Source of the DNA: Acidothermaceae bacterium
GTDB taxonomy: Bacteria > Actinomycetota > Actinomycetes > Acidothermales > Acidothermaceae
Length of the DNA: 16,939 bases
Direction of reading: 5' to 3'
Assembly (NCBI GenBank): GCA_025925185.1
Contig: JAICLV010000039.1
Span: 1-16,939 of the forward strand
In this document: positions 1 to 9,985 of the stretch, in pieces
How the letters are laid out: every line of letters begins with the position of its first letter
Position numbering within the stretch: position 1 is the first letter of the stretch
Position numbers and translations under genes: made by a program
Notes under the pieces: model-generated
What the model was told of the DNA's origin: nothing
Database searches by the model: none
The model's input: only the letters and a program-made list of their open reading frames with translations

Positions 1-1
1 C

Positions 2-583
2 CGCGCGCTGCTGGTCTTGATGGACCTCGTCGCCGCCGAGCGACACACCGGCCGAATCGCGCTGCCGGTCACGACGACGCGGGTCGCCGAGGACGTCGCC
101 CGGTTCCACCGGGTCGGTATCCACTGGGCGCCGACCTCGCCCGACGAGTTGACCAAGGCCGCCGCCGCGTCCGACGTCATCTTCGCCGGCGATGGCCGTG
201 GCGGCTTCGTCGTCCCAGAATTCGACACGTCGATCGACGGGATCGCGTCGTTCGTCCGCCTGACCGGTCTGGTCGCGCGGACCAAGTTGACGTTGAGCCA
301 GATCGACGCGCGTATCCCGCAGGCGCACGTGCTGCGCCGATCTGTGCCCACGCCATGGGCGGCCAAGGGCATGGTCATGCGCTCTGTGGTGGAGGCCGCC
401 GGCGATCGCGGCCTCGACACCACCGACGGTGTGCGGGTTGTCGAGGACGACGGGCGGTGGGTGCTGGTGCTGCCCGACCCGGCCGAGGCGGTCACGCATA
501 TGTGGGCGGAGGGACACGACGCCGAGTCGGCGACCGCGCTGCTGCAAGAGTGGGCCGCCGTTGTCGAGGGGGCCGGAAGCTGA
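2..583 (+). CDS. C-terminal part of a mannose-1-phosphate guanylyltransferase/phosphohexomutase-like protein (5' truncated)
   Basis: The reading frame is open at the left edge and gives 193 residues before TGA at 581-583, so only the end of the gene is present. The visible part resembles domains III and IV of the alpha-D-phosphohexomutase superfamily. It contains a GDGRGGFVVPEF segment like the sugar-binding GEESGG..FPEF region, followed by a helical stretch and a small C-terminal domain (DGVRVVEDDGRWVLVLPDP). In actinobacteria the gene before the DUF881 cluster often encodes an N-terminal sugar nucleotidyltransferase fused to such mutase domains; that comes from family knowledge and the N-terminal part is outside the window. 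The domain IV phosphate-binding loop, normally RxSGTEP, reads LPDPAEA, so mutase activity is doubtful. The next gene follows with little or no gap. Family confidence is good; substrate unknown. Confidence 0.7.
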   Translation, partial: RALLVLMDLVAAERHTGRIALPVTTTRVAEDVARFHRVGIHWAPTSPDELTKAAAASDVIFAGDGRGGFVVPEFDTSIDGIASFVRLTGLVARTKLTLSQIDARIPQAHVLRRSVPTPWAAKGMVMRSVVEAAGDRGLDTTDGVRVVEDDGRWVLVLPDPAEAVTHMWAEGHDAESATALLQEWAAVVEGAGS

Positions 584-622
584 TTGCTCCAGACCAGCCC
601 ACCGGCAAGGACGTCGGTGGGC

Positions 623-676
623 CGCGTCGGGCCGACGCGTCAATGTCATCGCGTCGGGCCGACGCGTCAATGTCAT
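623..676 (+). repeat. Perfect 27-bp tandem repeat (two copies) carrying a palindrome and a start codon
   Basis: Copies at 623-649 and 650-676 are identical over 27 bp. Each begins with the 17-nt palindrome CGCGTCGGGCCGACGCG (8-bp arms, one central base) and ends with an in-frame ATG (643 and 670). The duplication keeps frame and repeats a nine-residue stretch of the first DUF881 protein. Confidence 0.9.
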
Positions 677-1524
677 TGCTCATCGATGTCACGACGCACG
701 CGATCGATGAGGGTTACGAGCGGGCCGCGGCCCGCCGCAAGGCGGCGTCGTCCGAGCATGTTGTCGACGAGCGCGGACGACGTTCGCGGCGCGTGACCGC
801 GATGCTGGTCGGCGTCGTGCTCGCGGGGGCGGGCGCGCTGTTCGCGACCTCGGCGGTCGCGACACATCGCAACGCGGACGCCGCAAAGCGCGACCGCAAC
901 GAGTTGGTCAAGCAAATCAACGACCGCACCGCGCAGTCGGACCAGTTGCAAAAGCAACTCGACGAGCTGCGCGCGAAGGTCGCCACCGCTCGCGACGCGG
1001 CGTTGTCGGCGTCCGGCCGCGGCTCCTCATTGCAGCGCGAGATCGCCGAGCTCGAGGTGGTGGCCGGCACCCAGGCCGTAGAGGGGAGCGGTGTCGAGGT
1101 GACGCTCGACAACGCCAAGGACACCAGCGATCCCGACACGGCCTCGCTCGGCGTCATCTACGACCGTGACATCCAGGCGGTGGTCGACGCGCTGTTCGCG
1201 AGCGGCGCGGAGGCGATCGCGGTGAACGGCGAGCGGCTCACCACGCGCACCGCGATCCGCGAGGCGGGCGACGCGATCCTGGTCGACTACCGGCCGCTCG
1301 CGCCGCCGTACCACGTCGACGCGATCGGTCCGCCCGACCTGAAGGGGACGTTTCTCCAGACCCAGACCGGCACCTTGTATGAGAACTGGCGGCAGGTCTA
1401 CGGTCTGGGCTTCTCCGTCGACGCGCGCGAACGGCTTACGCTTCCCTCGGCGGCCGAGCCAGTCGTGCGGTACGCCGAGCCGCTCCTTGCCCCGCCGTCC
1501 GCTCAACCTTTGGAATCCCCGTGA
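643..1524 (+). CDS. DUF881 family membrane-anchored coiled-coil protein (first copy)
   Basis: DUF881 proteins (B. subtilis YlxW/YlxX type) sit beside small basic protein genes and are thought to act at the envelope or divisome; no biochemical function is established. Counted from the ATG at 670, there is a cytoplasmic basic N-terminus, one membrane helix at about residues 43-64, a coiled coil at about 68-105, then the extracytoplasmic DUF881 domain with typical segments (AEAIAVNGERLT, AGDAILVDYRPLAPPY). The start is uncertain. ATGs at 643 (293 aa) and 670 (284 aa) both lie in a tandem repeat and lack a Shine-Dalgarno. A CTG at 580 overlapping the previous stop has AGGGGG at 567-572, 7 nt upstream, and would match the 4-nt overlaps used by the next three genes. 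I give the first ATG as the conservative choice. The stop overlaps the GTG of the next gene (GTGA, 1521-1524). M. tuberculosis equivalent: Rv1823. Confidence 0.88.
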   Translation: MSSRRADASMSLLIDVTTHAIDEGYERAAARRKAASSEHVVDERGRRSRRVTAMLVGVVLAGAGALFATSAVATHRNADAAKRDRNELVKQINDRTAQSDQLQKQLDELRAKVATARDAALSASGRGSSLQREIAELEVVAGTQAVEGSGVEVTLDNAKDTSDPDTASLGVIYDRDIQAVVDALFASGAEAIAVNGERLTTRTAIREAGDAILVDYRPLAPPYHVDAIGPPDLKGTFLQTQTGTLYENWRQVYGLGFSVDARERLTLPSAAEPVVRYAEPLLAPPSAQPLESP

Positions 1525-1853
1525 TCGCAGCGCTCGCGTTGGCCATCGGCGTGATCCTCGGTGTGGTGTTCCATCCCACCGTGCCGGTGGGCCTGCAGCC
1601 GTACCTGCCGATCGCGGTGGTCGCCGCGCTGGATGCCGTGTTCGGCGCGTTGCGGGCGATGCTCGACGGCATCTTTGACGACAAGGTGTTCGTCGTGTCG
1701 TTCATCGCCAACGTGCTGGTCGCGGCGCTCATCGTCTTCCTCGGTGATCAGCTCGGCGTCGGCAGTCAGTTGTCGACCGGCGTGGTCGTGGTGTTGGGCA
1801 TTCGAATCTTCTCCAACGCGGCGGCGATTCGCCGCCACCTGTTCCGCGCATGA
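1521..1853 (+). CDS. sbp: Small basic protein, DUF1290 family
   Basis: This 110-residue, very hydrophobic protein starts at GTG 1521, overlapping the preceding stop by four bases, and ends in a TGA overlapping the next ATG (ATGA, 1850-1853). Three clear membrane helices lie at about residues 2-17, 28-48 and 55-75, with a further hydrophobic stretch at 85-95 and a basic end ([16 protein letters not shown]). The LRAMLDGIFDD loop after helix two and the GIRIFSNAAAIRR end match the Sbp family as I know it. Placement between two DUF881 genes is the conserved context in actinobacteria and Firmicutes (M. tuberculosis Rv1824), near division genes in B. subtilis. The molecular role is unknown; a membrane partner of the DUF881 proteins is an inference from tight coupling. 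Confidence 0.92.
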   Translation: MIAALALAIGVILGVVFHPTVPVGLQPYLPIAVVAALDAVFGALRAMLDGIFDDKVFVVSFIANVLVAALIVFLGDQLGVGSQLSTGVVVVLGIRIFSNAAAIRRHLFRA

Positions 1854-2962
1854 CCGAGGATTCGCCGCAACCGCCGCGCACGGCTGCGCAGCCCGCGAAA
1901 AAGCAGCCGGCCGCGAAGCAGCCGGCGAAGAAGGCGGCGGCCGCGAGGCAGCCGGGAAGGCAGCAGCCGGTCAAGAAAGCGGCGGCGAAACCACCCGCAC
2001 GCAAGCAGCCCGCGGACAAACAGGCCACATTCCCAGAAGCTGAGCTGGCTGCCGCTCAACCCGAGGTTGAGGCGGCGCTCCCGTCGGCCGGACCGGCTGG
2101 GTCGGCTGGGTCGGCTGGGTCGGCCGGGTCGGCCGGGTCGGCCGGGTCGTCAGGCTGGCGACAATTGCTCGACATCAGCCGGCCACGCGCGACGCGCGGC
2201 CAGCTGATCGTCGCGCTGCTGTGCGGGCTGCTGGGCTTCGCGCTGGTGACCCAGGTGCACAGCCAGGCCGGCGCGGGGCTTTCGACGGCGCGGCAGGCCG
2301 ACCTGGTCGACGTCCTCGACAACCTGTCGGCGAAATCCGACCAGCTGCGCTCCCAGATCTCCGACGAGCAAGACGCGCTCGCGAAGCTGACCGGCGGCGC
2401 GGGGCAGAATCAGGCGGCGCTCGACGAGGCGCAGCAGCGCGCGCAGACACTGCGCATCCTGGCGGGCACGGTTGGCGCGAGCGGCCCGGGCATCGACCTG
2501 CGCATCGCCGACCCCGACAAGAAGATCACCGCGGACGTGCTGCTCGACTCGCTTGAGGAGTTGCGCGACGCGGGCGCGGAGGCCGTCGAGATCCGCGGCG
2601 AGCCGACCCGCGGGGCGAGCGGGTCGACCAACACCGCTTCGCCGGGGGCGCCGTTGGCAGTGCGGCTGGTCGCCAGCAGCTACTTCGTGGACGCGCTCGA
2701 CGGCAGCGGGGTGGTGGTCGACGGAACCGAGCTGGCGCCGCCGTACGACCTGCTCGCCATCGGCGACCCGCCGACGCTGTCGCAGGCGATGGGAATTCCC
2801 GGGGGGGTGCTCGACACCCTGAAGGGGAAAGGGGCGAGCGGTACAGTCACCGAGCTTGACACGGTGCGGATCACGGCATTGCATTCAGTCACGCCGCCCA
2901 AGTACGCCCACCCGGCGTCGACGCAGACCGCCGGGCGCCGAACACCCGGAGGTTCCTCGTGA
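1850..2962 (+). CDS. DUF881 family protein (second copy) with a long Lys/Ala-rich tail and AGS repeats
   Basis: This 370-residue protein starts at ATG 1850 within ATGA. It has three parts. A low-complexity, strongly basic N-terminal tail (about residues 15-58) contains repeated KKAAA and KQPA units, followed by a linker with six AGS repeats (83-100). A single membrane helix lies at about 118-138. A coiled coil at about 145-185 leads into the DUF881 domain ([40 protein letters not shown]) and a basic C-terminus. The tail should be cytoplasmic by the positive-inside rule and resembles histone H1/HU-type tails in composition; binding to nucleic acid or acidic lipids is speculation. The stop overlaps the gcvH GTG (GTGA, 2959-2962). 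Positional equivalent of Rv1825. Family confidence is high, function unknown. Confidence 0.92.
   Translation: MTEDSPQPPRTAAQPAKKQPAAKQPAKKAAAARQPGRQQPVKKAAAKPPARKQPADKQATFPEAELAAAQPEVEAALPSAGPAGSAGSAGSAGSAGSAGSSGWRQLLDISRPRATRGQLIVALLCGLLGFALVTQVHSQAGAGLSTARQADLVDVLDNLSAKSDQLRSQISDEQDALAKLTGGAGQNQAALDEAQQRAQTLRILAGTVGASGPGIDLRIADPDKKITADVLLDSLEELRDAGAEAVEIRGEPTRGASGSTNTASPGAPLAVRLVASSYFVDALDGSGVVVDGTELAPPYDLLAIGDPPTLSQAMGIPGGVLDTLKGKGASGTVTELDTVRITALHSVTPPKYAHPASTQTAGRRTPGGSS
2096..2149 (+). repeat. Six 9-bp tandem units encoding (Ala-Gly-Ser)6
   Basis: Three copies of GCTGGGTCG (2096-2122) are followed by three of GCCGGGTCG (2123-2149), in frame within the second DUF881 gene. The near-identical DNA, with the third-base change grouped into halves, points to recent slippage expansion rather than codon convergence. 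Confidence 0.95.
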
Positions 2963-3345
2963 TCCCAGACGACCTGCGTTACACCGCCGAGCACGAGTGG
3001 GTGCGCCCTAGCGGCGACGGCGGAGCCGTGCGAGTCGGTATCACCGACCACGCGCAAGAGGCTCTGGGGGACATCGTCTTCGTCACGCTCCCCGAGGCCG
3101 GCACCGAGATCGAGGCGGGCCAGTCGCTCGGCGAGGTGGAGTCGACGAAGAGCGTCTCGGACATCTATGCGCCGATCTCGGGCGAGGTGGTCGGCCGCAA
3201 CGACGTCCTCGACGCACGACCGGAGCTGGTCAACGCCGACCCGTACGGCGAGGGTTGGATGATTGAGGTGCGGCCGAGCGACCCTGCCGACGTCGACGCG
3301 CTGCTCGACGCCGCGGCGTACGGAAAGCTGACCGGCGCGCAGTAG
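2959..3345 (+). CDS. gcvH: Glycine cleavage system H protein (lipoyl carrier)
   Basis: The 128-residue H protein shuttles the aminomethyl group from the P to the T protein on a lipoyl arm; length is normal for the family. The sequence begins with the typical YTAEHEWV motif, and the lipoylated lysine is K64 in [15 protein letters not shown]. The [16 protein letters not shown] and ISGEVV segments are also diagnostic. The start is GTG 2959, overlapping the DUF881 stop in GTGA, with GGAGG at 2948-2952. That ties its translation to the envelope operon rather than to gcvP, which lies 3.2 kb downstream behind a glycine riboswitch. gcvT is not in the window. M. tuberculosis equivalent: Rv1826. Confidence 0.97.
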   Translation: MIPDDLRYTAEHEWVRPSGDGGAVRVGITDHAQEALGDIVFVTLPEAGTEIEAGQSLGEVESTKSVSDIYAPISGEVVGRNDVLDARPELVNADPYGEGWMIEVRPSDPADVDALLDAAAYGKLTGAQ

Positions 3346-3384
3346 CTCAGACGCCTGTGAAAACCTGGCTACGACGGGTACGAG

Positions 3385-3413
3385 TTGACCGCTGGGCCGA
3401 GGGCGCATAGGTT
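3385..3413 (+). promoter_or_regulatory. Predicted housekeeping promoter of garA
   Basis: The -35 element TTGACC (3385-3390) is separated by 17 nt from the -10 element TAGGTT (3408-3413), which fits the actinobacterial TANNNT consensus. The predicted transcription start is about 3420, giving a leader of about 66 nt before the garA ATG at 3486. Confidence 0.65.
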
Positions 3414-3418
3414 TCCCT

Positions 3419-3443
3419 GACCGTCAACCTCTACCTGACGGTC
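3419..3443 (+). promoter_or_regulatory. Perfect inverted repeat at the predicted garA transcription start
   Basis: GACCGTCA (3419-3426) and TGACGGTC (3436-3443) are perfect reverse complements separated by 9 nt. The element begins at the predicted +1, so it could be an operator or a stem-loop at the very 5' end of the mRNA. No T-run follows, so it is not an obvious terminator for gcvH. Confidence 0.7.
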
Positions 3444-3485
3444 TTGTCCGCCGGGTTGCCGATGACGGGGAGGACGCCGACCACG

Positions 3486-4022
3486 ATGCCGATGCTCTTC
3501 TGCACGCAATGCGGCCACGAGAACCCAGATGACGCGCGGTTCTGCGCCAACTGCGGCGCCGCGCTGAGCCGGCCCGGCCAACCGGTCGCGCCCGAGCGTC
3601 CGGTCGACTCGACGTCCACCATCTCGATCTCCGGGCTCGAGGCGATGGAGCCGGCCACAGTCGACGACGACGTCGCCGACCAGGCCGCGATCGAATCGCT
3701 GCCGCCCGGCTCCGGCCTGCTCGTGGTGCGTCGCGGGCCGAACGCAGGGAGCCGGTTCCTCCTCGACGCAGAGGTCACCACCGCCGGTCGCCACCCCGAA
3801 AGCGACATCTTCTTGGACGACGTGACGGTCTCTCGCCGGCACGCGGAGTTTCGCAAGAGCGACGACGGCTTCGCCGTGCGCGACGTCGGCAGCCTCAACG
3901 GCACTTACGTCAACCGCGAGCGCATCGACGAGATCGACCTGGCCGCCGGCGACGAGGTTCAGATCGGCAAGTTCCGGCTGGTGTTCTTCGTGGGCGCGCG
4001 ACCCGGCGATAAGGCGGAGTGA
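3486..4022 (+). CDS. garA: FHA-domain metabolic regulator, GarA/OdhI-like, with N-terminal zinc ribbon
   Basis: In mycobacteria and corynebacteria, GarA/OdhI binds and inhibits 2-oxoglutarate dehydrogenase (and, for GarA, glutamate enzymes) until Ser/Thr kinases phosphorylate an N-terminal threonine that then docks on its own FHA domain. This 178-residue protein starts at ATG 3486 with GGGGAGGA at 3467-3474. It opens with a zinc ribbon (C6, C9, C20, C23), absent from mycobacterial GarA but usual in other actinomycetes. A DSTSTISIS segment (41-49) sits where GarA has its phosphorylated ETT motif. The FHA domain (about 77-170) keeps G101-R102, S116-R-R-H119 and N138-G-T. A second ATG at 3492 is possible. 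Its own promoter precedes it and ftsR follows after 9 nt. Phosphorylation and targets are inferred from homologues. Equivalent of Rv1827. Confidence 0.93.
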   Translation: MPMLFCTQCGHENPDDARFCANCGAALSRPGQPVAPERPVDSTSTISISGLEAMEPATVDDDVADQAAIESLPPGSGLLVVRRGPNAGSRFLLDAEVTTAGRHPESDIFLDDVTVSRRHAEFRKSDDGFAVRDVGSLNGTYVNRERIDEIDLAAGDEVQIGKFRLVFFVGARPGDKAE

Positions 4023-4031
4023 CGGCTTTCG

Positions 4032-4784
4032 ATGAGTGCGCGGTCAACCTCGCGGGCGTCGTCTCACGCCACACTCTCGATCGGCGAAGTCTTGACGCAG
4101 CTGCGGCCCGACTTCCCCGACGTCACGATCTCGAAGATCAGGTTCCTTGAGGCTGAGGGTTTGATTGAGCCGGAGCGCACGTCCGCCGGCTATCGCAAGT
4201 TCTCGCATCCCGATGTGCAGCGGCTGCGCTACGTGCTCACCGCTCAGCGCGACCATTACCTGCCGCTGCGCGTCATCAAGGACCACCTGGAGGCCATCGA
4301 TCGCGGGCTGGAGCCCGCGCAGCAACCCGGCGCCGGCCCCCGCGTCCCGCGCGCGCTCGTCGCCACGGAGGGGTTGCCTGGCCCGGAGGCTTTCGGGAAA
4401 GACCCGAGCGACGTCCGACTCTCGCGCAAGGAGCTTCTCGAAGCCGCCGAGTTGGACGACGCGGCGCTCACGCAACTTGAGCAGTTTCAGTTGGTGGCGC
4501 CGCGACCCGGAAGCAACCACTACGACGGCACGGCGCTGACGGTGGCCAAGACCGTGTCGGAGATGTCGCGCTTCGGCATCGAGCCGCGCCACCTGCGGGC
4601 GTTCAAGGCGGCGGCCGATCGCGAGGTCGGGCTCGTCGAGCAGGTGGTGACGCCGCTCGTTCGACAGCGCAATCCGGAGGCGCGCGCCCGAGCCGAGGAG
4701 GTCGCGCGCGAGCTCGCGGCATTGTCGGTGCGGTTGCACGCGGCGTTGGTGAAGGCGGGGCTGCGGCCCGGCTTGTCACGCTGA
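4032..4784 (+). CDS. ftsR: MerR-family transcriptional regulator, FtsR-like
   Basis: This 250-residue protein has a MerR winged helix-turn-helix at about residues 14-75. The recognition region reads TISKIRFLEAEGLIEP and the wing SAGYRKFSHPDVQRL. The C-terminal half (about 140-245) is a helical effector or dimer domain without the cysteine metal-binding signature of classical MerR sensors. Homologues are Rv1828 of M. tuberculosis and FtsR of corynebacteria, which is reported to activate ftsZ. The gene is 9 nt after garA, so the two are probably co-transcribed from the garA promoter. A proline-rich insert at about 94-106 separates the two domains. The start at 4032 lacks a strong Shine-Dalgarno; the variable N-terminal ten residues make a slightly later start possible. 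Confidence 0.9.
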   Translation: MSARSTSRASSHATLSIGEVLTQLRPDFPDVTISKIRFLEAEGLIEPERTSAGYRKFSHPDVQRLRYVLTAQRDHYLPLRVIKDHLEAIDRGLEPAQQPGAGPRVPRALVATEGLPGPEAFGKDPSDVRLSRKELLEAAELDDAALTQLEQFQLVAPRPGSNHYDGTALTVAKTVSEMSRFGIEPRHLRAFKAAADREVGLVEQVVTPLVRQRNPEARARAEEVARELAALSVRLHAALVKAGLRPGLSR

Positions 4785-4912
4785 CAGGCCCACCTCGCGG
4801 ACCTGCTCGCCGGGGTAACGCCGGTGTACCGTGAAAAACGCGCCACGTGTTGGCGGCGGCCGCGAAAGCGCAGTACGCAAGCGCAATGCGCAGTAGAGCA
4901 GGGCGGGTGACC

Positions 4913-5392
4913 ATGAACGAGCTTCAGGTGGTGGGCGTCCGCGTCGAGCTGCCGACCAATCAGCCGATCGTGCTGCTGCGCGAAGTCGAGGGCGAGCGCT
5001 ACTTGCCGATCTGGATCGGCGCCGTCGAGGCGACCGCCATCGCCTTCGCCCAGCAGGGAGTGGTGCCGCCGCGGCCGCTCACGCACGACCTGATGCGCGA
5101 TCTGCTGGTCGCGCTGGGCGCGAAGCTGCGCGCGGTGCGCATCAGCGAGATGCGCGACAACGTCTTCTACGCCGAGTTGGTCTTCGACGACGGGCGTGAG
5201 GTGAGCGCCCGGCCGAGCGACGCGATCGCGTTGGCGCTGCGCACCGGCACCTCGATCTTCGGGGCCGAGGCGGTGCTTGACGAGGCGGGCATCGAGATCC
5301 CGCACGAGCAGGAGGACGAGGACGAGGTGGAGAAGTTCCGCGAGTTCCTCGACAACATCTCGCCCGAGGACTTCGACACCACCCAAGGTTGA
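4913..5392 (+). CDS. Bifunctional nuclease family protein (DUF151)
   Basis: This 159-residue protein of the DUF151 family has the hallmark segments YLPIWIGAVEATAIAFAQQG, RPLTHDLMRDLL, ARPSDAIALALR and an acidic C-terminus (EQEDEDEVEKF). Plant and archaeal relatives were reported to have DNase and RNase activity; the role in actinobacteria is unknown and the nuclease label rests on that family. The frame is open upstream to 4847, with further starts at ATG 4886 and GTG 4907. I chose ATG 4913 because homologues begin right at the conserved ELQVVGVRVE strand. Upstream, 4785-4912 is non-coding. It holds a possible -10 (TACCGT, 4827-4832) without a good -35, and a small palindrome GCGCA-A-TGCGC (4881-4891). 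Equivalent of Rv1829. Confidence 0.92.
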   Translation: MNELQVVGVRVELPTNQPIVLLREVEGERYLPIWIGAVEATAIAFAQQGVVPPRPLTHDLMRDLLVALGAKLRAVRISEMRDNVFYAELVFDDGREVSARPSDAIALALRTGTSIFGAEAVLDEAGIEIPHEQEDEDEVEKFREFLDNISPEDFDTTQG

Positions 5393-5404
5393 GCCTCCCG
5401 CACC

Positions 5405-5421
5405 CTCAAGCTTAGGTTGAG
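5405..5421 (+). promoter_or_regulatory. Inverted repeat upstream of the second merR promoter (candidate MerR-type operator)
   Basis: CTCAA (5405-5409) and TTGAG (5417-5421) form an inverted repeat with a 7-nt centre, starting 13 nt after the nuclease gene stop and ending 32 nt before the -35. CTCAA/TTGAG arms are reminiscent of MerR-family operators in actinobacteria. The core is TCA-N9-TGA, the same geometry as the repeat at garA. Confidence 0.5.
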
Positions 5422-5453
5422 AGTCGAGTATTTCGGGTCGCCCGCGCGTCGCG

Positions 5454-5482
5454 TTGACTCGCCGGATTGACATCCCTAGCGT
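5454..5482 (+). promoter_or_regulatory. Predicted promoter of the second merR gene
   Basis: The -35 TTGACT (5454-5459) lies 17 nt from the -10 TAGCGT (5477-5482), close to the housekeeping consensus. Predicted start is about 5489, with a 59-nt leader. A second -35-like hexamer, TTGACA (5467-5472), sits inside the spacer; it lacks a good -10 of its own. Confidence 0.7.
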
Positions 5483-5547
5483 GGCTGTCTACCCAAGCTG
5501 CAGGAACGAGCTCGAGACAGACCAGAGACGGACCAGGAGGCGCTCCG

Positions 5548-6195
<648 letters not shown>

Positions 6196-6240
6196 CGCGC
6201 GACCATCATCAGCGTGGCAGCTTCCGCACGTCGTCCACGC

Positions 6241-6249
6241 TGCTAGTTT
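6241..6249 (+). promoter_or_regulatory. Candidate extended -10 promoter for the gcvP leader
   Basis: TGCTAGTTT contains TG one base ahead of TAGTTT (6244-6249), an extended -10 of the TANNNT type with no clear -35. The predicted start is about 6256, some 20 nt before the riboswitch, a suitable position. Other promoter choices are possible. Confidence 0.4.
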
Positions 6250-6277
6250 TGACGTCGTAACGCCGACGACGCCGCAC

Positions 6278-6490
6278 GGAAGAGAGCTCACGCAGCCAGC
6301 GTGAGTCGCCGAAGGAGCAACCTCCCCGGAATCTCTCAGGCCGACAAACCGCGTGGCCGAGGCAACTCTGGAAAGCGCGCGCCACCCCGCATTCCGCACG
6401 AGGCGGCGCGCCACCGACGGTGCAAACCGGCGGCGCGCCGATGAGCGCGCGCGGCGGTGAAGCTCTCAGGTGCCGATGACAGAGGGGGAG
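6278..6490 (+). promoter_or_regulatory. Tandem glycine riboswitch (two aptamers)
   Basis: Aptamer one runs from GGAAGAGAG (6278-6286). A perfect 7-bp stem follows (6287-6293 with 6299-6305), then GCCGAAGGAGCAA (6308-6320), CTCTCAGGC (6333-6341) and CTCTGGAAAG (6366-6375). After a GC-rich linker, aptamer two shows CCGACGGTGCAAACC (from 6413), GAAGCTCTCAGGT (6459-6471) and GACAGAGGGGGAG (6478-6490). These are the conserved core motifs of glycine riboswitches, which usually raise expression of glycine cleavage genes when glycine is bound. It lies 51 nt upstream of the gcvP ATG. No terminator with a T-run follows, so control of translation or Rho-dependent termination is more likely. Confidence 0.92.
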
Positions 6491-6491
6491 C

Positions 6492-6512
6492 CGCTTCCGG
6501 GTCACCGGAGCG
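6492..6512 (+). other. Hairpin in the riboswitch expression platform
   Basis: CGCT-T-CCGG (6492-6500) can pair with CCGGAGCG (6505-6512) around a GTCA loop, leaving one bulged T. Within it, CTTCCG (6494-6499) is also exactly complementary to CGGAAG (6527-6532) of the gcvP Shine-Dalgarno, so two mutually exclusive pairings exist. Confidence 0.5.
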
Positions 6513-6541
6513 CGCCCCGACGTCCGCGGAAGGCCTTAGAC

Positions 6542-9411
<2,870 letters not shown>

Positions 9412-9415
<4 letters not shown>

Positions 9416-9885
9416 GTCCGGCCCTCGCGCTCTTGCGCGTCGCTCAGCGCCTCGTCGCGCGACATCCAATCGGCGAGGCGCACCGCAAAGCCCTGCTGGC
9501 TCAGTGCGTGGACGACGACTGGGTCGTCGTCAAGCACGAGCTCGACGTCGTGGTTCTTCGCGAGCCTGCGCAAAGCCTGTGCCTTCGTCAACACCGCCGG
9601 ACGGCGGTCGCCCTCGCGGCGCATGATGAGCTCGCCGTCGGGCAGGTCGTGCTGCCGCAGCCAGTCGAGGGTGTCCACACGGGTGCGCTCGGGCCGGCCC
9701 GTCAGGTAAACGATGTCGTGGGACGACGCCGCTTCGCGGGCGAAGCGCACACCGACCTCCAGCGGCGGATCAGCTGGTGCGGCCGCGAAAAAGGCGTCCC
9801 AGTTCTTCGGTTTGGTGGCGACGAAGTGCAGCCGATGACGCACGTCGGCGAGCACGCCGTCGATGTCGAGGACGACGAAGGCCAC
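9412..9885 (-). CDS. HAD-superfamily phosphatase, polynucleotide kinase 3'-phosphatase-like
   Basis: The 157-residue protein starts at GTG 9885 and has the HAD motifs. Motif I is LDIDGVLAD with nucleophile D7 and acid D9, motif II is YLTGRP (about 60-65), a candidate motif III lysine is K101 (LTKAQAL), and motif IV is LVLDDD (117-121). The VRHRLHFV...[15 protein letters not shown] stretch after motif I resembles the phosphatase domain of T4-type polynucleotide kinase/phosphatase. That suggests removal of 3'-phosphates from nucleic acid ends, though other small-phosphate substrates are possible. There is no kinase domain. It lies 100 nt downstream of the radical SAM gene on the same strand and may be co-transcribed with it. 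It converges with gcvP, and its TAG overlaps the gcvP TAG in CTAG. Confidence 0.82.
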
Positions 9886-9985
9886 CTGCCAACCCTACGG
9901 CCTTCCGGCGAGGTGACGCGCGGTGTTGTCGTCGTATCCGACGAGCGCGAGCGGCGTGGCGCCAACGGGACCGCGACCGGACGAG

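Noticed and set aside
4785..4912. Separate promoter for the bifunctional nuclease gene
   Set aside because: A TANNNT hexamer (4827-4832) exists but no acceptable -35, so read-through from ftsR is equally likely.
9895..9985. Possible extension of the radical SAM protein in another frame (ending VGYDDNTARHLAGRP)
   Set aside because: The annotated frame already ends with a family-like QLTLL tail and a proper stop; a frameshift would be needed and nothing else supports it.
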